Assembly: GCA_027066695.1 (NCBI GenBank)
Contig: JAMONE010000169.1
Location: forward strand, 1-8,464
Length of the DNA stretch: 8,464 nucleotides
Direction: 5' to 3'
Origin: Micavibrio sp.
GTDB taxonomy: Bacteria > Pseudomonadota > Alphaproteobacteria > Micavibrionales > Micavibrionaceae
The notes beneath the pieces were generated by a model. The model saw only the letters and a list, made by a program, of their open reading frames with translations. It did no database searches and had not been told where the DNA came from. This document shows positions 1-7,008 of the stretch, piece by piece (the first letter of the stretch is position 1; each line of letters begins with the position of its first letter). The position numbers and the translations under genes were made by a program.

Positions 1-1
1 G

Positions 2-766
2 CGTGAGGCTGCGTTGCCATCGGTTTTAATCTCTAAATATGGTATTAAGGGCAAAGTTTGTACATTAGTGTATAAACTCTTATATTCTAAAGCCGATATG
101 GTTATAAGTAACTGCTCCCAAATGCTAGATGATTTTGAAAATGTTATAAAAATTAAAACGGATAATCATGTAGTTTTATTTAATCCTGTTGATACAAAAC
201 GCCTATATTCTCAAATTCCTAAAACACTTGAATTTTCAAAAGATAGAGAAGAGACGCTACATTTTGTATCTGTCGGAAGGCTTTCCTATGAAAAGGGCTA
301 TGATCGCTTAATAAAAGCCTTAAAAGATTTTAACCCTGATAAAAAATGGCGTTTAGATATTGTAGGAAAGGGTGATTATAAAGATATATTAGAGCCACTT
401 ATTAAAAAGAACGGTCTTGAAGATAAAATATTCCTACGTGGATATCATTCAAACCCTTGGGTTATAGCAGCAAATGCTGATTGCTTATTATTACCATCAA
501 GATGGGAGGGAATGCCAAACGTAGTACTAGAAGGCTTTGCCTGCGGCATTCCTGCTATTGCTATGCGTGAAGCTGGTGGTATCATGGATATAAAGGAATA
601 TGTAGATTCCAAGCTTTTAAATATCGTTGATACTATAGATGAATTTGTAGCAGTTATGCTAGATGTAAAAACGATGCAAGAAAATAAAAAAATTATATCA
701 AAATTACCTAATGAATTTTTATTACCGCATATTATACAACAATTTGAAAATATACTTAAGGAATGA
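2..766 (+). CDS. Glycosyltransferase family 4 (GT-B fold), 5'-partial
   Basis: This is the C-terminal two thirds of a retaining GT4 glycosyltransferase, which would transfer a sugar from a nucleotide donor to a lipid-linked glycan on the cytoplasmic side of the inner membrane. The frame is open to the left edge (codons R-E-A-A precede the TTG at 14), so the start and most of the N-terminal acceptor domain lie outside the window. Counting from the TTG at 14, the donor domain shows VSVGRLSYEKG (residues 86-95, phosphate-binding R89 and K94), DIVGKGD, and the E-x7-E motif WEGMPNVVLEG (E165 and E173) followed by CGIPAI. It ends with TGA at 764-766, two bases before the likely start of the NeuB-like gene, so the two are probably co-transcribed and coupled. 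The family is certain; donor and acceptor cannot be read from sequence. Confidence 0.92.
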   Translation, partial: REAALPSVLISKYGIKGKVCTLVYKLLYSKADMVISNCSQMLDDFENVIKIKTDNHVVLFNPVDTKRLYSQIPKTLEFSKDREETLHFVSVGRLSYEKGYDRLIKALKDFNPDKKWRLDIVGKGDYKDILEPLIKKNGLEDKIFLRGYHSNPWVIAANADCLLLPSRWEGMPNVVLEGFACGIPAIAMREAGGIMDIKEYVDSKLLNIVDTIDEFVAVMLDVKTMQENKKIISKLPNEFLLPHIIQQFENILKE

Positions 767-768
767 GA

Positions 769-1779
769 ATGTTTGCTGACAAATGCTTTATTATTGGAGA
801 AGTTGCACAAGCTCATGATGCCAGCTTTATGCTTGCCAAAAGCCATATTGATATTATTGCTGCGGCTGGTATGGATGCCGTTAAATTTCAAATTCATCTA
901 CCAGAATTTGAAAGTACCTCTGATGAAAAATTTCGAGTTCCAATTGATGGGTATAAAACACGTTCGGAATATTGGGAGCGCACATGTTTTGCGCCAGAGC
1001 AATGGAAAGAACTTGCCGCCTATGCAAAGTCAAAAGAGCTTGTCTTTATGGCTTCTGCTTTTTCGCTTCAAGCCATTGATATGCTGGAAGAAATAGGTGT
1101 TCCAGTGTGGAAAATTTCTTCTGGGGAAACCTCCAATGTTCCTATGTTACATAAATTAGGAAAAACAGGCCTGCCCGTTATTATATCCACAGGTATGAGC
1201 CCAATGGATGAAATTGAAGCCGCTGTAAATATACTAAAATCATATAATATAGACATTGCTATTACCCAGTGTACAACACAATACCCAACACCAGCATCAC
1301 AAGTTGGTTTAAATGTCATGGTTGAGTACAAGAAAAAATTTGACACATATGTTGGACTATCAGATCATTCTGGTACTATTTACCCTGCAATTACCGCAGC
1401 TTGGGAGGGGGCATCCGTTATAGAAGTTCACGCCTGCATGAGCTATCAAATGCCCGGTCCTGATATGCCCGCATCGCTTGATCCTGATGATCTTAAACGT
1501 TTAGTTGAAGGAGTTCGCTTTGCTGAAGAAATGCGTGCAAATCCAATAGATAAAAATAAAAAGGCCAAGGAATATGTAGAGTTTAGAAAGCTCTTCTTTC
1601 AAGCTATTTACATTAAAACTAACATTAAGGCTGGTGAAATTTTTAGCACAAATAACCTTGAAATTCGCAAACCATGTAAAGGTATTCCAGCGTCAAAATG
1701 GGATGAGGTTATAGGCTCTAAAGCAACAAGAGATTTAAATTCGCATACCTTTCTTCAAGAAGGTGATGTAGTTGCTTAA
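769..1779 (+). CDS. NeuB-family nonulosonate (sialic/legionaminic-type) synthase
   Basis: Family members condense phosphoenolpyruvate with ManNAc or a related hexosamine derivative to give a nine-carbon acid sugar (Neu5Ac, legionaminate or pseudaminate). I prefer the ATG at 769 (336 aa): AAGGA at 758-762 is 6 bases from it but directly abuts the ATG at 763, which would give 338 aa and an ATGA overlap. A NeuB TIM barrel (about 1-250) is followed by a SAF/antifreeze domain (about 272-336). Counterparts of the Neisseria NeuB active site appear with matching spacing: E11 (GEVAQAHD), K39 (KFQ), K115 and E120 (KISSGE), Y172 (CTTQYPTP), metal-ligand candidates H200 (SDHSG) and H221 (IEVHA), and D232 (MPGPD). 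The usual AEIGxNHNG signature reads GEVAQAHDAS here, marking a divergent subfamily. The SAF loop reads RKPCKGIP where many members have KRPGxGI. The product is not decidable; legionaminate-like is suggested only by the nucleotidyltransferase at 5857-6927. Confidence 0.9.
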   Translation: MFADKCFIIGEVAQAHDASFMLAKSHIDIIAAAGMDAVKFQIHLPEFESTSDEKFRVPIDGYKTRSEYWERTCFAPEQWKELAAYAKSKELVFMASAFSLQAIDMLEEIGVPVWKISSGETSNVPMLHKLGKTGLPVIISTGMSPMDEIEAAVNILKSYNIDIAITQCTTQYPTPASQVGLNVMVEYKKKFDTYVGLSDHSGTIYPAITAAWEGASVIEVHACMSYQMPGPDMPASLDPDDLKRLVEGVRFAEEMRANPIDKNKKAKEYVEFRKLFFQAIYIKTNIKAGEIFSTNNLEIRKPCKGIPASKWDEVIGSKATRDLNSHTFLQEGDVVA

Positions 1780-1787
1780 CTATGCTT

Positions 1788-1815
1788 TCAAAGTGCTTTG
1801 AGACATTTCTTTTTT
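1788..1815 (+). terminator. Weak candidate terminator after the NeuB-like gene
   Basis: Nine bases after the NeuB-like stop, TCAAAG-TG-CTTTGA (1788-1801) forms a short inverted repeat. It is followed after four bases by a T-rich run (TTTCTTTTTT, 1806-1815). The stem is short and AT-rich, its two-base loop would force opening of the inner pair, and the T-run is offset, so this is a poor intrinsic terminator. It is listed because it lies between two convergent transcription units where a terminator is expected. Confidence 0.3.
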
Positions 1816-1839
1816 GCGCATTTTGCAATGCTAAAAATA

Positions 1840-4176
1840 TTAATTTGCTTTATCGCATTTTTCCAAAATATCAGCCCATAAATCAGCCGTAGTTTTTTCA
1901 TATAATGGACTAATTTTTTTCAAAGCGGCACTTCCAATATTTTGGCAAAACTCTTGATTACTCATTAATTTATTAATAGCATCTGCTAATGCTTCGACAT
2001 TATTTACAGGCACGATCAGACCACTCTTTTCATGTGTTATATAAGGAAAAGCTCCCTCACATGCATCGCTAATGATAGGGGCAACGCCGCAGCTCATCGC
2101 CTCTAATAATGCGTTTGGTGTGCCTTCATGTAAAGAGGGCAGGGCGAATATAGATGCTTTTGCGTAAAGTTCATTCGGGTTTTTAACAACGCCCGTAAAA
2201 GTTATATTATTTTCTAAACCTAAATTTACTACTTGTTGTTTAAGTTTTTCCTTCAGCGGACCATCGCCAGCAATAACAAGCGACCATTCAAGATGGGTCT
2301 TAAGCGTTTTTGCAAAAGCATCTATCAATATATTATGTGCTTTTTGAGGGTGCAATCGCCCGACAATAAGAACCACTTTTTCTTTTTGATCATAGGAAAC
2401 AACATATTTTTGATCTGGTTTAGGCAAAGCATTTGGCACAAAAACCAGCTTTGATTGTGGAACATAGCTACGCATGCTTTCTATAGCATTAGAGCTATTC
2501 GCGCTCACTTGATTTGCAAAACGATAGCATATAACCCTCAAAGTATCCCAAAAACGCCCAAAACTTTGACGCGCGGGGTCGTTCCGTTCTGAAATTATAG
2601 TATGTGTATTTAGACCCGTACTTGCTATAACTGTTAAGACATTGGTAGGAGCAATAAAGCTTATTGTTTTATCTGGTGATATATTTTTTAAAGCGCAACG
2701 AAGAGCAATAACACGCCTAACATTAGATATAATGCTATTGAATATATTTCCGCTATTATCTTGCATATCAAGCGTTATGCGTTTTACATTATCAGGGATT
2801 TGAAAGAAATCATTACTGTTATCGGCCAAAGTAATAACCGCAATCTTATGACCTTGTTTATTTAAATCGTGAATAAGGGATGTTGCTACTTTTTGCGCGC
2901 CGCCAGAACCTAAATCAGCAATAACAATTGCTAAATCATAGGACTTCGCAACATCAGTAAAAATATTTAACTCTTGCTCTATGCGATGCTGCCATGATGG
3001 AAGAATTTGCTGCGCACATTTTTGCATATTTGCTTGGTATATCGCACGATTATTCTCATTAGCCATATATTCCATTGCCTTTACCAGCGCGGCCTTATCA
3101 CCAACTGCGCCAAAGCGGTAAAACACATCTTTGGGAACAAAGTTATCTGTATCAATATCAATTTCTTTTTCAGGTTGCGATAAGGGAATTATTGTTGGAA
3201 GCTCATCATACAAAGCCTCTAAATTTACATTGCTAAGATTTCCGTGGGTGTTTAATGATACATAAAAATCACAGCTTTGCCTGACATATTTCAATTGGTT
3301 AGGAGTTATTCCGCCAAGAAAACTAACCTGGTTTTCTATATTATTAAATTTAGCTTGCTCCTTCATTACAGGCAATAAACTTCCATCACCAGCAATAATA
3401 GCATGAATTTTAGGGTTATTTTTTGCTGTTTCAATGAAAGCATCAATAAATTCTTTCGTACCTTTCATAGGCTCTAATCGCCCAACAAATAAAATTTTTG
3501 TTATATCCTTACCTTGGGGCAATTCTATTGACGGATCAGGTTTTTGATTTTTAGCGACTCCATTAAGAAGCATATGGCAAGGAACGCCTTCATTTAGTGA
3601 TTTTCCAAGCCATGCCGTACCATTTGATCCATCCATTGTACAAATAACAGCAGATAATGGGCTGCGCCAAAGCCATTTTTTAAACTTTGAGCGTAAAGTA
3701 TCTTGTAATGAGGCATCACGCATTATTTGAAGCACTCCCATAACACGCCATATAACTCGCGCATTCGTATAACGAGATAATAAAGCAGCAGGAACAATGT
3801 TAACACGATCACAATAGACTATATCAGGTTTTAGTTTTTTATAGATCGAGATAATTTTAAAAAGCTGGTAAATATCACTGAATTTTTCCTGAAATTTCCA
3901 AAGCCATTTCGGAAACATATTTGATCCAGCAAGTACAGTTATTGGCTTAGATAACCCCTCTACTTTAACATTTTGTATTGGCTTTAAATCATAACTATGG
4001 TCATTGCTCTTTTGTGTAAGTATTATGGTAATATCATAATTATCAGAGCTATCTAAATGCTCTATCATACGTGCAATGGTAGGTGCACCCTTTGGATTCC
4101 ATATACCTGTCTTTAAGCTTTCTTCAAAACCAGAATATAACCTACAGACATATAGAATTTTCACTTTATCATACAT
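1840..4176 (-). CDS. Tandem double GT4 glycosyltransferase (two fused GT-B modules)
   Basis: This 778-residue protein is about twice the usual GT4 length and contains two complete modules, so it probably adds two sugars in sequence or pairs an active with an accessory unit. Module 1 spans about 5-400: LFVGRLEPMKG (229-239; R233, K238), IIAGDGS (260-266) and NTHGNLSNVNLEAL (309-322). In module 1 the second Glu of E-x7-E is present (E320) but the first position is Gly312. Module 2 spans about 412-775: a glycine-rich acceptor loop DLGSGGAQ (421-428), LIVGRLHPQKA (603-613; R607, K612), VIAGDGPL and the intact HEGTPNALLEA (E684, E692). No membrane helix is apparent, so it is presumably a cytosolic or peripheral membrane protein. 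The ATG at 4174-4176 is preceded by GGTAGG 9 bases upstream. It is the last gene of the minus-strand run, 47 bases after the amidotransferase-like gene. Substrates are unknown. Confidence 0.92.
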   Translation of the reverse strand: MYDKVKILYVCRLYSGFEESLKTGIWNPKGAPTIARMIEHLDSSDNYDITIILTQKSNDHSYDLKPIQNVKVEGLSKPITVLAGSNMFPKWLWKFQEKFSDIYQLFKIISIYKKLKPDIVYCDRVNIVPAALLSRYTNARVIWRVMGVLQIMRDASLQDTLRSKFKKWLWRSPLSAVICTMDGSNGTAWLGKSLNEGVPCHMLLNGVAKNQKPDPSIELPQGKDITKILFVGRLEPMKGTKEFIDAFIETAKNNPKIHAIIAGDGSLLPVMKEQAKFNNIENQVSFLGGITPNQLKYVRQSCDFYVSLNTHGNLSNVNLEALYDELPTIIPLSQPEKEIDIDTDNFVPKDVFYRFGAVGDKAALVKAMEYMANENNRAIYQANMQKCAQQILPSWQHRIEQELNIFTDVAKSYDLAIVIADLGSGGAQKVATSLIHDLNKQGHKIAVITLADNSNDFFQIPDNVKRITLDMQDNSGNIFNSIISNVRRVIALRCALKNISPDKTISFIAPTNVLTVIASTGLNTHTIISERNDPARQSFGRFWDTLRVICYRFANQVSANSSNAIESMRSYVPQSKLVFVPNALPKPDQKYVVSYDQKEKVVLIVGRLHPQKAHNILIDAFAKTLKTHLEWSLVIAGDGPLKEKLKQQVVNLGLENNITFTGVVKNPNELYAKASIFALPSLHEGTPNALLEAMSCGVAPIISDACEGAFPYITHEKSGLIVPVNNVEALADAINKLMSNQEFCQNIGSAALKKISPLYEKTTADLWADILEKCDKAN

Positions 4177-4181
4177 CTTTC

Positions 4182-4213
4182 TTTACCTACCATTTTTAAT
4201 AAAAACAGGTAAA
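4182..4213 (-). promoter_or_regulatory. Hairpin overlapping the ribosome binding site of the double GT4 gene
   Basis: In the minus-strand transcript TTTACCT pairs perfectly with AGGTAAA (7 bp; outer arms at 4207-4213 and 4182-4188). Inside lies a second stem, TTTTT/AAAAA, with a three-base loop (4193-4205). The 3' outer arm contains the AGG of the presumed Shine-Dalgarno sequence GGTAGG, so folding would partly hide it from the ribosome. The stem is AT-rich and its stability was not calculated. It could act as a translational brake lowering expression of the last gene, or be chance. Confidence 0.35.
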
Positions 4214-4223
4214 TATAACAAAA

Positions 4224-5840
4224 TTAATGGGTTTTTATAGGAAATTTAATTTCATATTCAGTTAAAAAATCCAATATTGTGAAAGATATCATATTACGTA
4301 TCTCTTTATAATGTTTATCATAAAGCTTTTTATCAAATAGTGCATATTGCCAATGAGCATCACCGTAATATGACATTTTCTTATAAAAATCTTGTTTTGC
4401 TTCCTGTGAATTAATTAATCCAATAATCCGCGCTGTTATTACAATCCAATATTGATGTGGTTTCCATATTTCAGGGGTCGCAGATGGGTATTCAAAAATA
4501 CCTTTATAATTATAATCTTTAAGATAATCTTTAAAGAGCTTTTGTCGATATTTCAGCTCCCACGGAACGGTTTCAAAGAAATCCATAAGTTCTCTATCCC
4601 ATAAAGGTAAGCTCCACCCATAGCCAAAAAAGTCATATATCTTTTGTCCATGAACCACCATTTTACATTGCCGTTCTTGCCATTCAAAGGATTCGTAGCG
4701 GCTAATAAGGTTATCTTTTAGCGACATATCAGCGTTATTCGGTAGTAACGATTCAGAGATACTTTGTTTTAACTTTTGAATATTCTCCGAAGTTTTTAAG
4801 TTTTTCCAAAGAGAAAAATGTTTCTCAATTATATAATTATATAGGTCATCTTCAGTAGGGTTATCCTTTTTATATAAGCATTCAGGTACATGCCCACCTG
4901 ATATATAATCACCTGTTTGACCGTTTATAATCATACAATCCTCAGGGATCATATTATTTTCTTTTACTGTATTTAATGCTTCATATTCAACATAGCTTGG
5001 TATTTTTGATAGTCCGTGTGCTTGTTGTGCGTATAATTTACGTGTATCACTTTGAAATAAATTTTTTGCTTTTTTAGGTTCGGCTGGAACCATAAACCAA
5101 TCTAAACTGATTTGCCGCGCAACTTTTTGCGCTCTTTTAGCCTCAAAATTATCTGATAAGCCATAGCTGAATGTATGTATATTTTTAACGCCGTGTTCTT
5201 GAAGCTTGGCAACTATTAATCGCGAATCTAATCCGCCACTCAAAGGAACACATATAGGCCGCCCGTTAGCCTGTTCTATTGAGCGTATAATAATGTTATC
5301 AATAATGTTATTTAAATCACTAATCCATTTTTTATTTGATTTTTGATTATTCGTTGGCTTTGGAATGTAACTATAATAACGGCATTTTGTTATTATAGTG
5401 GTTTGATTTTCATTATTCATATGTATTAACTCACCAGCTTGTATCTGACGAATATCTTTATCAAGCGTTTTATTCCCTAAAACATAACCAGCACAAGAAA
5501 ATTCAAGCAGTGCTGTTTCATCATAATTTTCTCTTAGTTTTTTTTCTGTTAATTTAAAAATATCATGCGATATTTCATTTGTTTTAACATTATAATATAT
5601 TGGATAGCTCTGCGTCCTATCACATACAGCAAAAGAAAAATTGGCTGATTTAATAATTATTCCGTATGACTGATGCTCTTGACGCAATAAGTTTTGTATT
5701 TGCGCTAGATCGTGTGGGTCATTTAATAATAATTCCACCAGTTTTTCATAGTTTTCTATCACACCCGCATGTAGAATTTTTAAACCATTACGGCTTTCTC
5801 CTACCCATGGGCTATTTATCGAGAGATTTGAATTTTTCAT
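4224..5840 (-). CDS. Asparagine-synthase-like protein lacking the glutaminase Cys
   Basis: The C-terminal half is a PP-loop ATP pyrophosphatase domain of the asparagine synthase family, which adenylates a carboxylate and converts it to an amide. With the ATG at 5838-5840 (538 aa), the pyrophosphate-binding SGGLDS is at 201-206, INGQTGD-YISGG at about 305-316, and the late LPLWDRELMDFFETVP block at about 411-426. The N-terminal region keeps parts of a class II glutaminase fold (CDRTQSYPIYY, AGYVLGNKTL, IQAGELI) but starts MKNSN rather than MC, so the catalytic Cys2 is absent. No Shine-Dalgarno is visible before this ATG, 16 bases past the upstream stop. A TTG at 5900 has AAAGG upstream and would add 20 residues, but it overlaps the nucleotidyltransferase gene by 44 bases. 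Within a glycan cluster, amidation of a uronic or nonulosonic acid is plausible; WbpS is a precedent. The substrate is unproven. Confidence 0.85.
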   Translation of the reverse strand: MKNSNLSINSPWVGESRNGLKILHAGVIENYEKLVELLLNDPHDLAQIQNLLRQEHQSYGIIIKSANFSFAVCDRTQSYPIYYNVKTNEISHDIFKLTEKKLRENYDETALLEFSCAGYVLGNKTLDKDIRQIQAGELIHMNNENQTTIITKCRYYSYIPKPTNNQKSNKKWISDLNNIIDNIIIRSIEQANGRPICVPLSGGLDSRLIVAKLQEHGVKNIHTFSYGLSDNFEAKRAQKVARQISLDWFMVPAEPKKAKNLFQSDTRKLYAQQAHGLSKIPSYVEYEALNTVKENNMIPEDCMIINGQTGDYISGGHVPECLYKKDNPTEDDLYNYIIEKHFSLWKNLKTSENIQKLKQSISESLLPNNADMSLKDNLISRYESFEWQERQCKMVVHGQKIYDFFGYGWSLPLWDRELMDFFETVPWELKYRQKLFKDYLKDYNYKGIFEYPSATPEIWKPHQYWIVITARIIGLINSQEAKQDFYKKMSYYGDAHWQYALFDKKLYDKHYKEIRNMISFTILDFLTEYEIKFPIKTH

Positions 5841-5856
5841 GTTTAAGCAATCACAA

Positions 5857-6927
5857 TTATATATAGTTTTTATTATGAGAATGCGCCAATTCACCAACAA
5901 GATCTTTTGCCTTTACAAAATCTTCCATACGGCCAATATCAAGCCAAGATTCTGTAACAGGGAAGGCTTGTACCTCTTGTTGATTTTGTTGCACTTTTTC
6001 TATTAAGTCTGGCATTGTAAATTGCGTATTTTTAGGGACTAAAGACAAAATATCAGGATTTAATATATAAATGCCTGTGTTAACATAGTATTTCTCTGTA
6101 GGTTTTTCAATAAAATTGCATACCGTATGACCATTTAGCCTAACCACTCCATATGGTATTTGAACGCAATGCTCGCGCACACCCATTGTAATTTCAGCAT
6201 TACTATCTTCATGAAAGGAAAACATCTCAGGAAAGCTTACATTAGTAACAATATCACCATTAATGACTATGAAAGAATCCTTCGGCTTATGCTTTAATAA
6301 TGAAAGCGCCCCGCCTGTTCCAAGAGGTTTTGCTTCTTCAAGATAGCGTATTTCAATCCCGTATTTTTTACCATCACCAAAATGACCTTTAACTTGTTCC
6401 GCAAGGTAATTTACAGAGATATAAAACTTATTAAACCCCTGAGATATAAAGGTTTTTATAAGTATCTCAAGAACAGGTGAGCCATTGACAGGAAGCATTG
6501 GCTTTGGCACTGAATTAGTTAATGGCCGCAACCTTGAGCCAACACCACCAGCCATTATAACAACCCAATTATCTTTATGCTTGGGAATTATTATATCTGA
6601 CATATTGGTTAGTCCAACGACTTGATTTTGCTTATTTATTATCGGAATATTACGTACCCTTCTTGCTTGCATTATAGAGAATAATGTTGCTTGATCCTCG
6701 TCTTGATCTGCCGTTAGTGGCTCTGTGTTCATGATTTCCAAAACAGTTGAATCAATTGTAAAAGATTCTAAAATAGCTCTACGTACATCACCGTCGGTTA
6801 TTGTACCTAAAAGTACATTATTATTATCAACAACAAGTACAATTTTCCCAGCATGTTCTTCAAGGATTTTTAACGCGTCCTTAACAGAAGCATCAGGGTT
6901 TATAAAATAATTCTCTACAGAAAACAT
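5857..6927 (-). CDS. Sugar-1-P nucleotidyltransferase with N-terminal CBS pair (PtmE-like)
   Basis: It makes an NDP-sugar from NTP and a sugar 1-phosphate in the cytosol. Two CBS repeats (about 1-55 with GTITDGDVRRA, and 60-113 with RNIPIIN and VVGLTNMSDI) precede a Rossmann-like transferase domain (121-345). The latter has the signature MAGGVGSRLRPLT and PKPMLPV (125-147), LGTGGAL (202-208), the metal-site motif NGDIVTN (D225), IEKP (273-276), NTGIYIL (283-289) and WLDIGRMEDF (D330). CBS-CBS plus nucleotidyltransferase at about 350 aa is the architecture of Campylobacter PtmE, the GlcN-1-P guanylyltransferase of legionaminic acid synthesis. A NeuB-like gene in the same window supports that role, but nucleotide and sugar specificity are inferred. 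CBS domains often bind adenine nucleotides, so allosteric control is possible. The ATG is 8 bases after GGTAGG. The amidotransferase-like gene follows after 16 bases. Confidence 0.93.
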   Translation of the reverse strand: MFSVENYFINPDASVKDALKILEEHAGKIVLVVDNNNVLLGTITDGDVRRAILESFTIDSTVLEIMNTEPLTADQDEDQATLFSIMQARRVRNIPIINKQNQVVGLTNMSDIIIPKHKDNWVVIMAGGVGSRLRPLTNSVPKPMLPVNGSPVLEILIKTFISQGFNKFYISVNYLAEQVKGHFGDGKKYGIEIRYLEEAKPLGTGGALSLLKHKPKDSFIVINGDIVTNVSFPEMFSFHEDSNAEITMGVREHCVQIPYGVVRLNGHTVCNFIEKPTEKYYVNTGIYILNPDILSLVPKNTQFTMPDLIEKVQQNQQEVQAFPVTESWLDIGRMEDFVKAKDLVGELAHSHNKNYI

Positions 6928-6966
6928 TATTATTACCTACCAATAAATTAACTTAACCAAATGATT

Positions 6967-6995
6967 AATTTAGAATCCCCACAGTAAGAAGGCAA
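6967..6995 (-). promoter_or_regulatory. Weak candidate sigma70-type promoter before the CBS nucleotidyltransferase
   Basis: In the 81-base gap before the nucleotidyltransferase, the minus strand has TTGCCT (6990-6995), a 17-base spacer and TAAATT (6967-6972), each matching the consensus at four of six positions. The spacing is ideal and the transcript would begin about 30 bases before the start codon. Such matches are common by chance in AT-rich DNA. Transcription may simply read through from the SGNH gene. Confidence 0.25.
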
Positions 6996-7008
6996 GCTAT
7001 TTAACCAT

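Noticed and set aside
763..768. ATG at 763 as the start of the NeuB-like gene, giving an ATGA overlap with the GT4 stop
   Set aside because: The AAGGA at 758-762 directly abuts this ATG but is well spaced for the ATG at 769. The two starts differ by only two residues, so this is a preference and not a proof.
445..897. A 150-codon minus-strand open frame across the GT4 and NeuB-like genes
   Set aside because: It lies antisense to two genes with clear catalytic motifs, has no recognisable domain or ribosome binding site, and reads as low-complexity Ser/Ile-rich sequence.
773..1096. A plus-strand open frame offset within the start of the NeuB-like gene
   Set aside because: It overlaps the NeuB-like gene in another frame; the NeuB frame carries conserved active-site residues throughout, so this is a shadow.
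1068..1346. A 92-codon minus-strand open frame opposite the NeuB-like gene
   Set aside because: It is antisense to the NeuB TIM barrel and shows no motif of its own.
1818..1831. GCATT-TTGC-AATGC inverted repeat as a terminator for the double GT4 gene
   Set aside because: In the minus-strand transcript it is followed by an A-run and not a U-run, and the stem is only 5 bp.
5841..5900. TTG at 5900 as the start of the amidotransferase-like gene
   Set aside because: It would overlap the nucleotidyltransferase gene by 44 bases and add 20 residues with no family match, although AAAGG lies upstream of it. The ATG at 5840 fits the domain better.
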